This document shows positions 34,861-43,005 of a DNA stretch of 64,000 nt, piece by piece. Within the stretch, counting starts at the first letter, position 1; each line of letters starts with the position of its first letter. Under the pieces are notes generated by a model. That model was not told the DNA's origin and ran no database searches. It saw only the letters and a program-made list of their open reading frames with translations. The stretch covers positions 372,001 through 436,000 of the forward strand of contig NZ_QLMC01000001.1 in assembly GCF_003259745.1 (NCBI RefSeq), given 5' to 3'. The DNA comes from Larkinella arboricola. GTDB lineage: Bacteria; Bacteroidota; Bacteroidia; Cytophagales; Spirosomataceae. A program made the translations under genes and the position numbers.

Positions 34861-35871
34861 TTACAGCCCTTTACTCATTTCCAGCATCCGCAAAACCGAC
34901 GCTTCGGCTTTCACCCGCACGTCTTCTGGTACGTTGATCTCCGGTTTTTCGTAATACAGCGTGTTGTACAGCTTTTCGAGCGTATTCATTTTCATGTACG
35001 GACATTCCGAACAGGCACAGGTGTTGTTTTCGCTGGCCGGGGCCGGAATGATTTTTTTGTTCGGAACGGCCTGCTTCATCTTGTGCAGAATCCCGGCTTC
35101 CGTACCCACGATAAACACCTCATCGGGCTGATCGACCACGTATTTCAGCAAAGCCGTCGTCGAACCCACAAAGTCAGCCTGGCTCAGAATGTGTTCCTGG
35201 CACTCGGGGTGGGCGATAAACTTGGCGCCCGGGTACTTCTGCCGCAAAACCGTCAGTTTTTCCTGCGAAATGTCAATATGAACAATGCAGGCGCCATCCC
35301 ATAAGACCATATCCCGGCCGGTTTTTTTCGCCACAAACCGTCCGAGGTTCGCATCCGGTGCGAAGATAATCTTCTGATCTTTCGGCAGACTCTCGACAAT
35401 CTTGACGGCATTGGACGAGGTACAGATAATATCCGACAGCGCCTTGATTTCCGCCGAGCAGTTGATGTAACTGATGACGATATGATCCGGGTATTTAGCC
35501 TTGAAAGCCGCAAACTCATCTGCCGGTGCCGAATCCGCCAGCGAACAACCCGCATTCAGGTCCGGAATAACGACTTTTTTGTCGGGCGACAGGATTTTAG
35601 CGGTTTCGCCCATGAAGTGGACTCCGCAGAACACAATCATCTCGGCGTCGGTGGCGGCTGCCTGCTGCGACAAACCCAGGCTGTCGCCAATGTAATCGGC
35701 CAGATCCTGAATGTCGCTGTCGACGTAATAGTGGGCCAGAATCACGGCGTTTTTCTCTTTTTTCATCCGCCGGATTTCGTCCATCAAAACCTGTTTATCT
35801 TTCGGCGTCGAGCGGCTGATGTAGCCAATTTGCCGAATTTCTTCATCTAACGTAAGTGGAATCGTTGCCAT
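34861..35871 (-). CDS. nadA: Quinolinate synthase, 336 aa
   Basis: 4Fe-4S enzyme that condenses iminoaspartate with dihydroxyacetone phosphate to quinolinate. Motifs: [21 protein letters not shown] near the N-terminus, [14 protein letters not shown] (first cluster cysteine), [23 protein letters not shown] (second cysteine), TEAGILHKM, and a C-terminal [12 protein letters not shown] stretch (third cysteine). The set matches NadA throughout. The upstream 126-base spacer holds an unusual array of ATCAGAG heptamers that may control this gene. Confidence 0.96.
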   Translation of the reverse strand: MATIPLTLDEEIRQIGYISRSTPKDKQVLMDEIRRMKKEKNAVILAHYYVDSDIQDLADYIGDSLGLSQQAAATDAEMIVFCGVHFMGETAKILSPDKKVVIPDLNAGCSLADSAPADEFAAFKAKYPDHIVISYINCSAEIKALSDIICTSSNAVKIVESLPKDQKIIFAPDANLGRFVAKKTGRDMVLWDGACIVHIDISQEKLTVLRQKYPGAKFIAHPECQEHILSQADFVGSTTALLKYVVDQPDEVFIVGTEAGILHKMKQAVPNKKIIPAPASENNTCACSECPYMKMNTLEKLYNTLYYEKPEINVPEDVRVKAEASVLRMLEMSKGL

Positions 35872-35900
35872 AGTGAGTAAACAAAAACAAACGCTAAAAA

Positions 35901-35994
35901 ACTCTGATAAACTCCGGTTTTCTCTGATAAACTCTGTGTAACAGCCTAAATTTATTACACAGAGCTGATCAGAGAATATCAGAGGTGATCAGAG
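35901..35994. repeat. Nested inverted repeats with helically phased ATCAGAG heptamers between nadC and nadA
   Basis: Left side: CTCTGAT at 35902-35908 and again at 35922-35928 (20 bases apart, each followed by AAACTC). Right side: ATCAGAG at 35968-35974, 35978-35984 and 35988-35994, exactly 10 bases apart. Between them CTCTGTGTAA (35933-35942) pairs with TTACACAGAG (35955-35964). The whole can fold as a long hairpin upstream of nadA and downstream of nadC. It could be an operator, an RNA control element or a terminator of nadC with an unusual repeat structure. Confidence 0.6.
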
Positions 35995-35997
35995 CCG

Positions 35998-36831
35998 TTA
36001 ATATGCTTTCAAGCTCATGTCGAGGCTCTTGACCTGGTGGGTCAGGGCGCCGGACGAAATGTAATCGACGCCGGTTTCGGCATAGGCCCGCAGGTTCGTA
36101 TCGTTGATGCCGCCTGAGGCTTCCGTGATAATCCGTCCGTCGATGAGTTCAACCATCCTTTTTAGTTCTTCGGGTTCGAAGTTATCCAGCAGCATGCGGT
36201 CGACGTGTCCCAGCCGGAGTACGTCCTCAACTTCCTGCTGATTCCGGACCTCCACCTCAATCGGTAACGACCGTCCGGTGGTTTTCAGGTAGTCAACGGC
36301 TTTGGTTATGGCGGCTTCAATCCCACCCGCGTAGTCGATGTGGTTATCTTTAATCAGGATCATATCGAACAAGCCAAACCGGTGGTTGACGGCCCCGCCA
36401 ATTTTAACCGCCATTTTTTCGCAAACCCGGAAATTGGGCGTTGTTTTGCGTGTATCTAGCAGTTTGGCTTTGGTGCCTTCCAGCAGGCTTACCATCGTCC
36501 GGGTGTGCGTGGCAATCCCGCTCATGCGCTGCATGCAGTTCAGCACGAGCCGCTCAGCTTTCAGAATCGACTGCGCCCGGCCGTTCACCGTCAGTACGAT
36601 GTCGCCGTAGTGAATGGCCGAGCCATCCTGGATATTGACGTGGACCTCCAGTTCCGGATCCACTTCCTGAAAAATCGCCTGGGCCACTTCGACACCCGCC
36701 AGAATACCGTCTTGCTTCACCAGCAGCCGGGCTCGTCGTTTGGCGTCGGCGGGAATTGTCGAGAGGGAGGTATGATCGCCATCGCCGACATCTTCGGCTA
36801 GGGCGGTTTGAATAAATTCCTGTAATGTCAT
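35998..36831 (-). CDS. nadC: Nicotinate-nucleotide diphosphorylase (carboxylating), 277 aa
   Basis: Quinolinate phosphoribosyltransferase, making nicotinate mononucleotide from quinolinate and PRPP, the step after NadA. Motifs: EDVGDGDHTS at 14-23, VLNCMQRMSGIATHTR (about 96-111), LLDTRKTTPNFRVCEKMAVKIGG (about 119-141), NHRFGLFDMILIKDNHI, VEVRNQQE, MLLDNF and ITEASGGIN, all NadC signatures including the Arg/Lys residues that bind quinolinate. Normal length. First of the nad genes in the direction of transcription. Confidence 0.96.
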   Translation of the reverse strand: MTLQEFIQTALAEDVGDGDHTSLSTIPADAKRRARLLVKQDGILAGVEVAQAIFQEVDPELEVHVNIQDGSAIHYGDIVLTVNGRAQSILKAERLVLNCMQRMSGIATHTRTMVSLLEGTKAKLLDTRKTTPNFRVCEKMAVKIGGAVNHRFGLFDMILIKDNHIDYAGGIEAAITKAVDYLKTTGRSLPIEVEVRNQQEVEDVLRLGHVDRMLLDNFEPEELKRMVELIDGRIITEASGGINDTNLRAYAETGVDYISSGALTHQVKSLDMSLKAY

Positions 36832-36889
36832 TGTCTACTTATTTCGCGAAAGTTAATGGACTTCTTGAAAAATGCCCGCAAAAAACCCA

Positions 36890-36921
36890 TTTGCTTTCTT
36901 GCGGAAATATTGCGAAATTTG
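36890..36921 (+). promoter_or_regulatory. Candidate promoter for the small exported protein gene
   Basis: TTTG at 36890-36893 and GAAATTTG at 36914-36921 (7 of 8 to TAnnTTTG), 20 bases apart, about 35 bases before the ATG at 36957. Confidence 0.3.
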
Positions 36922-36956
36922 TTGCCCTCGTTCCGTCGAGCCCATTATAAACGTTC

Positions 36957-37334
36957 ATGAAGCAACAACAGCGTAAGGACTTTATTCGTTTGATGAGCCT
37001 GTTTCTGACCGGGTTGCTCCTGTTGGTGGCGTCGGGCGGTCCTTCCTGGCTGTCTGTTGAACAACTGTCGGAAAAGCAAACTGTTCAGGCGCCGAAAAAC
37101 GAAAAAAAGGCGGGCGACACCAAGGAGGCAACGGTTCAGGCTACGTCGTTTGATGCCGTCGTTACACCTGCCCATACGTTTGGCTTCTCGCAGACGGTTT
37201 ATCTGCTGCCTCCACCCGTGCTGTTTTTTGAACTCAAGCAGACGGTTATTCCACGTTTCTTCGAGATACCGTATTTCTATTTTTCATTCCTCTGCTACGT
37301 TTTTGGGCATCATATTGCCATTAATGCACCCTGA
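36957..37334 (+). CDS. Small exported or membrane protein, function unknown, 125 aa
   Basis: Not recognised. The N-terminus is a basic region and a hydrophobic helix (residues about 10-28, LMSLFLTGLLLLVASGG) that could be a signal or an anchor. A charged Lys/Glu segment follows (about 40-56), and the C-terminal part is rich in Phe, Tyr and Pro (LLPPPVLFFELKQ, PYFYFSFLCYVFGHHI). No conserved motif was seen. It has its own ATG start, a plausible promoter and no competing frame with better coding character, and it precedes secDF by 144 bases. Confidence 0.55.
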   Translation: MKQQQRKDFIRLMSLFLTGLLLLVASGGPSWLSVEQLSEKQTVQAPKNEKKAGDTKEATVQATSFDAVVTPAHTFGFSQTVYLLPPPVLFFELKQTVIPRFFEIPYFYFSFLCYVFGHHIAINAP

Positions 37335-37478
37335 TTTTTTGTTTCAGAAGGGAGACGTTAGACTAGAGAACAAAGAAACCGCCCTATAGCAAGGCTCCGT
37401 GCTCGTCTACTCGTTATACCTTTCTATTTTTTCAATTGTCTTATCTGTTTCCTCTATTATCTAATTAGCTAAAGTCTA

Positions 37479-40466
37479 ATGCAAAACCGAGTCGGAATAC
37501 TTATTCTGACGGGTGTAATTGCGCTTTTATGCGTTTACTACCTGTCGTTTACGTTCGTGTCGAACAGCATCAAGCAAGACGCGACAAACTACGCTACCCT
37601 GGCAAACGGGACCGTAGATCTGGACAAAAAACAGCACTACATGGATTCGCTCTGGAAAGAGCCGGTCTATCTGGGCAATACCCTGGAGGAAGTAACTACC
37701 CGCGAGTTAGGGCTGGGTCTGGACTTACAGGGTGGTATGCACGTTGTGCTGGAAGTTTCGCCCGCTGAAATTCTGCGGGGGCTGGCAGGCGGTACGCGTG
37801 ACCCCAAGTTTGAGCAGGCCCTGAAACAGGCGGTTGAAGCCCAGAAGTCAAGCCAGTCGAGCTTTGTGGATCTCTTCATCAACGCTTACAAAGACATTGC
37901 CCCCAATACGAAGCTGGCAACGATTTTTGCCAATAGCGCCAACCGCGGAAAAATCAACTTCCAGTCGTCAGACGCCGATGTTCGCAAGCTGATTAACGAG
38001 GAAGTAGACGGTTCTATCAGCCGGGCGTTCCAGATCATTCAGGCACGGGTTGATAAGTTTGGGGTAGCCAACCCTAACATTCAGCGGTTGCCGGGCTCAG
38101 GCCGGATTCTGATCGAATTGCCGGGTATCGACAACCCCGAGCGCGTTCGCCGACTGCTGTCGGGGGCGGCCAAGCTGGAGTTTGCCGAAGTGTATACGTT
38201 GAATGAAGTGGCGGGTGGTCTGGATCAACTGGGCGCGTATCTGGTGCAACTGGAGGCCGAACGCAAACAGGCGGCCACCCAAAAGGCGGCAACTGCCACG
38301 ACCGACACCACCAAGAAGGATAACTCACTGGCGGCTCAGTTAGCGCAGAAAAACCAGGCGGCTAAAGGCGATTCAGCCAAAAACGACACCTCAGCTACGG
38401 CGGCTCAGAATGCCGCGCTGACCAGTCTTTTTGTGCCCATGTCGCAGAACCAACTGGGCGTTTACCTGAAAGATACGGCCCGTGCCAACGACATTCTGAG
38501 TCGTCCGGAGGTGAAAGCCCTGTTCCCGGCTGATGCGATGATGCTGTGGGATCGTAAAGCCGTTGCCACCAACGATAACAAAGAAATTCTGGCCTTGTAT
38601 TTCATCCGCAAGCCAGCCGGTAAAGCACCTCTGGAAGGTGATGTAATTGTGGATGCGACCAACGACTACGACGACCGGGGCCGTCCGGAAGTAACGATGC
38701 GTATGAACGCTGACGGAGCCCGCAAATGGCGGACGCTGACGGCGGCTAACATCAACCGCCCGGTTGCTATCATTCTGGACAACCTAGTGTATACGGCTCC
38801 AACGGTTCAGAACGAAATTCCGAACGGTAGCTCCAGCATCTCGGGTAACTTTACCGTTGATGAAACCAAGGACATGGCGAACATCCTGAAAGCCGGTAAA
38901 CTGCCTGCGCCGACCAACATTGTGGAAGAGGCCGTAGTGGGTGCAACGCTGGGTTCTGAAGCCGTTTCGGCCGGGGTAATCTCGTCAGTGGTTGGGTTGA
39001 TCATCGTACTGGTTTTTGTGGTAGCCTACTACGGTCGGGCGGGTTTCATTGCCGATCTGGCTTTGTTTGTCAACCTGTTCTTCCTGCTGGGCATCATGGC
39101 TTCGCTGGGTGCGGTATTGACCATGCCGGGTATTGCCGGTATCGTATTGACGATCGGTATGGCCGTTGATGCCAACGTGTTGATTTTTGAGCGGATCAAG
39201 GAAGAACTGGCGCTGGGTAAACCATTTAAACAGGCCATTGCCGACGGTTTCAAGAATGCCTACTCGTCCATCATCGACTCCAACGTAACGACCTTGCTGA
39301 CCGGGGTAATCCTGTTTATTTTCGGAACCGGTCTGATTCTCGGTTTTGCCACGACGCTGGTAATCGGTATTCTGACCTCGCTGTTTGCCGCCATCTTCAT
39401 CACCCGGATCATTCTGGAGCAGTATGTGAAAGACGGCAAAACGCTGGCGTTCGGTACCAACTGGTCAAAAAATCTCTTCAAGGATTCGGCTTTCGACTTT
39501 GTATCGCGTCGGAAACTGTATTATACCATTTCATCGGTTGTCATTGCGCTGGGTATCCTTTCCGTTGTTTTCAAAGGTTTTGGTCTGGGTGTTGACTTCA
39601 AAGGGGGCCGTTCATACGTTGTTCGCTTCGAGAAAAGCGTGGGCACCGAAGATGTCCGGAGCGCATTGGAAAACGAACTGCCGGGTTCACTCGAAGTGAA
39701 AACCTACGGCGGTACGGGTGTTGGCGGTAATCAGGTTCGGGTAACGACCAGCTACCTGGCCGATGCAACGACGCCAGAATCGGACAAAGAAGCGGAAGCG
39801 AAACTGCTGGCCGGTATTGCCAAAATTCAGGGCAACAAAGGAAGCATTGAAAGCTCCCAGAAAGTCGGTCCGGCTATCGCCAATGACTTGATTTACTCGG
39901 CACTCTGGTCGATTCTGCTGGCTGTAGCCGTGGTATTCTGTTACATTCTGATCCGGTTCAAGAAGCTGGCGTTCGGTTATGGTGCGGTGGTGGCCCTGTT
40001 CCACGACGTTCTGATCATTCTGGCTATTTTCTCAATCGGTAACGGTTTTCTGCCGTTCTCGCTGGATATCGACCAGGCTTTTGTCGGTGCCTTGCTAACC
40101 ATCATGGGTTATTCAATGAACGATACCGTCGTGGTTTTCGACCGTGTTCGGGAATACCTGCGTGATACAAAAGGGCGGAAAGAAAGCATTTCTGTCATTA
40201 TTAACAACGCCTTGAACAGTACGCTGAGCCGGACCGCCGTGACGGGTCTTTCGACCATGCTCGTTCTGATTGTCCTGTTCATCTTCGGGGGCGAAACCAT
40301 CCGCGGTTTCTCGTTCGCGATGTTGATTGGGGTTATTGTAGGGACGTATTCATCCCTGTTCGTGGCCACTCCGATTGTGGTTGATGCGTTGAGCAAAGAC
40401 CAACTGAATGACACGCCGACGACGCCGGATATTGCGGCAAAAACCACAAAAACGGCGCGTGCATAA
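37479..40466 (+). CDS. secDF: Protein translocase subunit SecDF, fused, 995 aa
   Basis: Single-chain form of SecD and SecF, which uses the proton gradient to help pull proteins through SecYEG on the periplasmic side. SecD part: first helix (residues about 5-25), LGLGLDLQGGMHVVLEV, the large P1 domain interrupted by a low-complexity Ala/Lys/Gln/Thr linker (about 263-310), then six helices with GMAVDANVLIFERIKEEL. SecF part: FGLGVDFKGGRSYVVRF, a second periplasmic domain, and helices with GYSMNDTVVVFDRVREYL. Fused SecDF of about 1000 residues is usual in Bacteroidota. A strong terminator follows. Confidence 0.97.
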   Translation: MQNRVGILILTGVIALLCVYYLSFTFVSNSIKQDATNYATLANGTVDLDKKQHYMDSLWKEPVYLGNTLEEVTTRELGLGLDLQGGMHVVLEVSPAEILRGLAGGTRDPKFEQALKQAVEAQKSSQSSFVDLFINAYKDIAPNTKLATIFANSANRGKINFQSSDADVRKLINEEVDGSISRAFQIIQARVDKFGVANPNIQRLPGSGRILIELPGIDNPERVRRLLSGAAKLEFAEVYTLNEVAGGLDQLGAYLVQLEAERKQAATQKAATATTDTTKKDNSLAAQLAQKNQAAKGDSAKNDTSATAAQNAALTSLFVPMSQNQLGVYLKDTARANDILSRPEVKALFPADAMMLWDRKAVATNDNKEILALYFIRKPAGKAPLEGDVIVDATNDYDDRGRPEVTMRMNADGARKWRTLTAANINRPVAIILDNLVYTAPTVQNEIPNGSSSISGNFTVDETKDMANILKAGKLPAPTNIVEEAVVGATLGSEAVSAGVISSVVGLIIVLVFVVAYYGRAGFIADLALFVNLFFLLGIMASLGAVLTMPGIAGIVLTIGMAVDANVLIFERIKEELALGKPFKQAIADGFKNAYSSIIDSNVTTLLTGVILFIFGTGLILGFATTLVIGILTSLFAAIFITRIILEQYVKDGKTLAFGTNWSKNLFKDSAFDFVSRRKLYYTISSVVIALGILSVVFKGFGLGVDFKGGRSYVVRFEKSVGTEDVRSALENELPGSLEVKTYGGTGVGGNQVRVTTSYLADATTPESDKEAEAKLLAGIAKIQGNKGSIESSQKVGPAIANDLIYSALWSILLAVAVVFCYILIRFKKLAFGYGAVVALFHDVLIILAIFSIGNGFLPFSLDIDQAFVGALLTIMGYSMNDTVVVFDRVREYLRDTKGRKESISVIINNALNSTLSRTAVTGLSTMLVLIVLFIFGGETIRGFSFAMLIGVIVGTYSSLFVATPIVVDALSKDQLNDTPTTPDIAAKTTKTARA

Positions 40467-40479
40467 TTCTTATCTGTAG

Positions 40480-40518
40480 CGAAAAAGCTGGACTGGAAGG
40501 TTCAGCTTTTTCGTTTTT
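40480..40518 (+). terminator. Intrinsic terminator of secDF
   Basis: CGAAAAAGCTG (40480-40490) and CAGCTTTTTCG (40503-40513) form a perfect 11-bp stem, 13 bases after the secDF stop, followed by TTTTTC. Confidence 0.8.
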
Positions 40519-40605
40519 CTGCGAATTATTTTGTAGCATTACTGATATATTCGCCAATTTATATTTCGTCAACATTTATATTAGTCCCTAAACGTTCTTT
40601 CCTGC

Positions 40606-42105
40606 ATGGAAACGAAAACCCCTGTCAATGACCGGAGTGTCTGGCGCAAAAAGCCAATGTACCTGTTCGAACAGGACATTCAAAAAAGTGAATTAAAGCG
40701 AGTTCTGGGTAAGTGGAGCTTAACTGCAATTGGAATCGGCGCCATCATCGGGGGCGGGATTTTTGTATTAACCGGAACGGCCGCCCACTACCACGCTGGT
40801 CCGGCACTGGCCTTGTCTTTTATTGTTGCCGGAATTGGCTGTATTTTCGCGGCTCTCTGTTACGGTGAATTTGCTTCTATGTTGCCTGTCGAGGGTTCTG
40901 CCTATGCGTATGCGTACGGAACCATTGGCGAATTGTTTGCCTGGGCGATTGGCTGGGGTCTGATTCTGGAATATGCCATGGGGGCCATGACGGTTGCCGT
41001 TAGCTGGTCGGGGTATTTTAATAAACTGATTCACCTCTTTGGGATTGAGATTCCCTTTTGGTTGCGCAACGACCCGGTTTCAGCCGCGAACTATGCCGAG
41101 CTGAACGGTCTGGAGGCACCCGCATTTGCTATCAATCTGCCCGCTTTTCTGATCGTCTGGCTGGTTACTTACATCCTCATAAAAGGAATCAAGGAAGCGG
41201 CCAACACCAACAACATGATCGTGATTCTGAAAGTCGCTGCCGTTATTTTTGTCATTGTGGTTGGCGCTTTCTACATAATTCCCGAAAACTGGAAGCCGTT
41301 CATTCCCGAACCTACTACCATTCCGGGCGAAAACGGTCAGCCGCACGATGCCTACGGCTGGGGCGGGATACTGAGTGGCGCTTCGGCGATATTCTTTGCC
41401 TACATCGGTTTTGATGCTGTATCCACCCAGGCTGGTGAAGCTGTCAACCCGCGTAAAGACATGCCGTTTGCCATCATTACCTCGTTGCTGGTCTGTACCG
41501 TTTTGTATATTCTTGTTTCGCTGGTCCTGACCGGTATGATTAATTACCAGGATATTGTCGGTGATGCACTGAAGGCACCGGTAGCCTATGCCTTCGATAA
41601 AGCCGGACAGGGCTGGGCGGTATTTATCATTACGCTGGCAGCCACGGTGGGTCTGGTGTCGGTGATGCTGGTGATGATGCTGGGTCAAACCCGGGTTTTC
41701 CTGGGGATGGCTAAAGACGGTCTGCTGCCCGGTTTCTTCCGCGAAATTCACCCCAAGTTCAAAACCCCCTGGAAAAGTACGGTTCTGGTCGGAACAATTG
41801 TTTCCATTGTGGCGGCTTTTACGCCCATCAGTCTGCTGGGCGATATGACCAGCTTCGGAACCCTGTTCGCGTTTGCGATGGTTTGTCTGGCTGTCTGGAT
41901 TCTGCGTCGTCGTGATCCGGATCGGGAGCGGCCGTTCAGAGCACCGGCTCTAAACATTATTGCCCCGTTGGGAATTATTGTTAATACCGTCTTGATTTTC
42001 AACCTGAGCGGACTCGCCCAGAAACTGGCCGTTGTCTGGCTGCTTTTGGGGATGATTGTTTATTTTGTCTACAGTCGGCGCAACAGCAAACTGAATGATC
42101 TATAG
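40606..42105 (+). CDS. APC superfamily amino-acid permease, 499 aa
   Basis: Inner-membrane amino-acid transporter of the cationic amino-acid transporter-like subfamily. The N-terminal motif GIGAIIGGGIFVLTG (about 44-58) binds the substrate backbone in this family, and ALCYGEFASMLPVEGSAYAYAYGTIGE is the typical second block. About twelve hydrophobic helices can be counted. FFAYIGFDAVSTQAGEAVNPRKDMP (about 264-288) is also typical of the YfnA/CAT group. It is separated from the genes on both sides by hairpin terminators and so is probably monocistronic. Substrate not determined. Confidence 0.93.
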   Translation: METKTPVNDRSVWRKKPMYLFEQDIQKSELKRVLGKWSLTAIGIGAIIGGGIFVLTGTAAHYHAGPALALSFIVAGIGCIFAALCYGEFASMLPVEGSAYAYAYGTIGELFAWAIGWGLILEYAMGAMTVAVSWSGYFNKLIHLFGIEIPFWLRNDPVSAANYAELNGLEAPAFAINLPAFLIVWLVTYILIKGIKEAANTNNMIVILKVAAVIFVIVVGAFYIIPENWKPFIPEPTTIPGENGQPHDAYGWGGILSGASAIFFAYIGFDAVSTQAGEAVNPRKDMPFAIITSLLVCTVLYILVSLVLTGMINYQDIVGDALKAPVAYAFDKAGQGWAVFIITLAATVGLVSVMLVMMLGQTRVFLGMAKDGLLPGFFREIHPKFKTPWKSTVLVGTIVSIVAAFTPISLLGDMTSFGTLFAFAMVCLAVWILRRRDPDRERPFRAPALNIIAPLGIIVNTVLIFNLSGLAQKLAVVWLLLGMIVYFVYSRRNSKLNDL

Positions 42106-42130
42106 CAAAGCAATCGATTTTACTTGGTAC

Positions 42131-42166
42131 AGAAAAGCCTCCCGTTCGTATACGGGGGGCTTTTCT
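42131..42166 (+). terminator. Intrinsic terminator of the APC permease gene
   Basis: AGAAAAGCCTCCCGT (42131-42145) pairs with ACGGGGGGCTTTTCT (42152-42166), 14 of 15 strictly paired with one G-T, loop of 6, 25 bases after the permease stop. Confidence 0.8.
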
Positions 42167-42207
42167 GCTTATTCTATAGGCTACACGGTATTATTAACTT
42201 CCGACGA

Positions 42208-43005
42208 ATGACACTGACCGACATACTAGGCTATGGAGCCGCCGTAGTAGCCGGTTTGGTAATCGGTCTGGCAGGCGGGGGAGGCTCCATTCTGACGGTA
42301 CCGGTTTTTGTTTATTTGTTTCAAATTCCACCCGTACTGGCTACTTCGTACTCCCTGTTTGTGGTCGGGTCAACCTCGCTGGTGGGTTCGGTCGGGTACG
42401 CTTTAAAAAAAGAGATTGATTTTACCGTCACGGCGGCTTTTGCCATACCGTCGTTTCTGTCGGTGTTTCTGACCCGGCGGTTTCTGGTTCCGGCCATCCC
42501 CGATCCGTTGATTCAGATTGGTTCGTTACAATTGCCGAAAGACGAAGCTATTTTGTATTTTTTTGCCTTTGTTATGATTCTGGCAGCCCAGGCTATGATT
42601 CGTCAGCCTCATCTGGAAGAAGCCGGTTCTGGTAAACCTCGGCTGGGTTTGCTGGCCCTGGACGGGCTGGGAGTCGGGTTACTGACGGGAACTATCGGCG
42701 CCGGGGGCGGGTTTCTGATTGTGCCTATGCTGGTGGTGCTGGCGGGGTTACCCATTCGGCGGGCGGTGGCAACCTCAGTCCTGATTATAGCCGTCAATTC
42801 GTTCGTCGGCTTTTCGGGCGATCTGCACCGGAATGATCTGAATTGGCCGTTTCTACTGGAGTTTACGGCTTTCTCTATCGGCGGAATCCTGTTGGGCATC
42901 TACCTGGCCCGGTTCGTATCGCCGGTTTATCTAAAACGCGGGTTTGGTAGTCTGGTACTACTGGTTGCGGTCTATATGCTGGTCAAAGAAATTAGCAAAT
43001 CATGA
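42208..43005 (+). CDS. Sulfite exporter TauE/SafE family membrane protein, 265 aa
   Basis: Start set at the ATG at 42208 (MTLTDILGYGAAVVAG), because the longer frame from 42124 reads through the upstream terminator. TauE/SafE features: GLAGGGGSILTVPVFVYLF near the N-terminus and the repeated GTIGAGGGFLIVPMLVVLAG in the second half, with about eight membrane helices. The family exports sulfur oxyanions or organosulfonates. Its stop overlaps the start of the persulfide dioxygenase gene (ATGA), so it probably disposes of the sulfite or thiosulfate which that enzyme makes. Confidence 0.9.
   Translation: MTLTDILGYGAAVVAGLVIGLAGGGGSILTVPVFVYLFQIPPVLATSYSLFVVGSTSLVGSVGYALKKEIDFTVTAAFAIPSFLSVFLTRRFLVPAIPDPLIQIGSLQLPKDEAILYFFAFVMILAAQAMIRQPHLEEAGSGKPRLGLLALDGLGVGLLTGTIGAGGGFLIVPMLVVLAGLPIRRAVATSVLIIAVNSFVGFSGDLHRNDLNWPFLLEFTAFSIGGILLGIYLARFVSPVYLKRGFGSLVLLVAVYMLVKEISKS

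Noticed and set aside
35901-35994. CRISPR-like short repeats between nadC and nadA
   Set aside because: Units are only 7-10 bases with no spacers of even length and include both orientations; this is an operator- or hairpin-type array, not a CRISPR.
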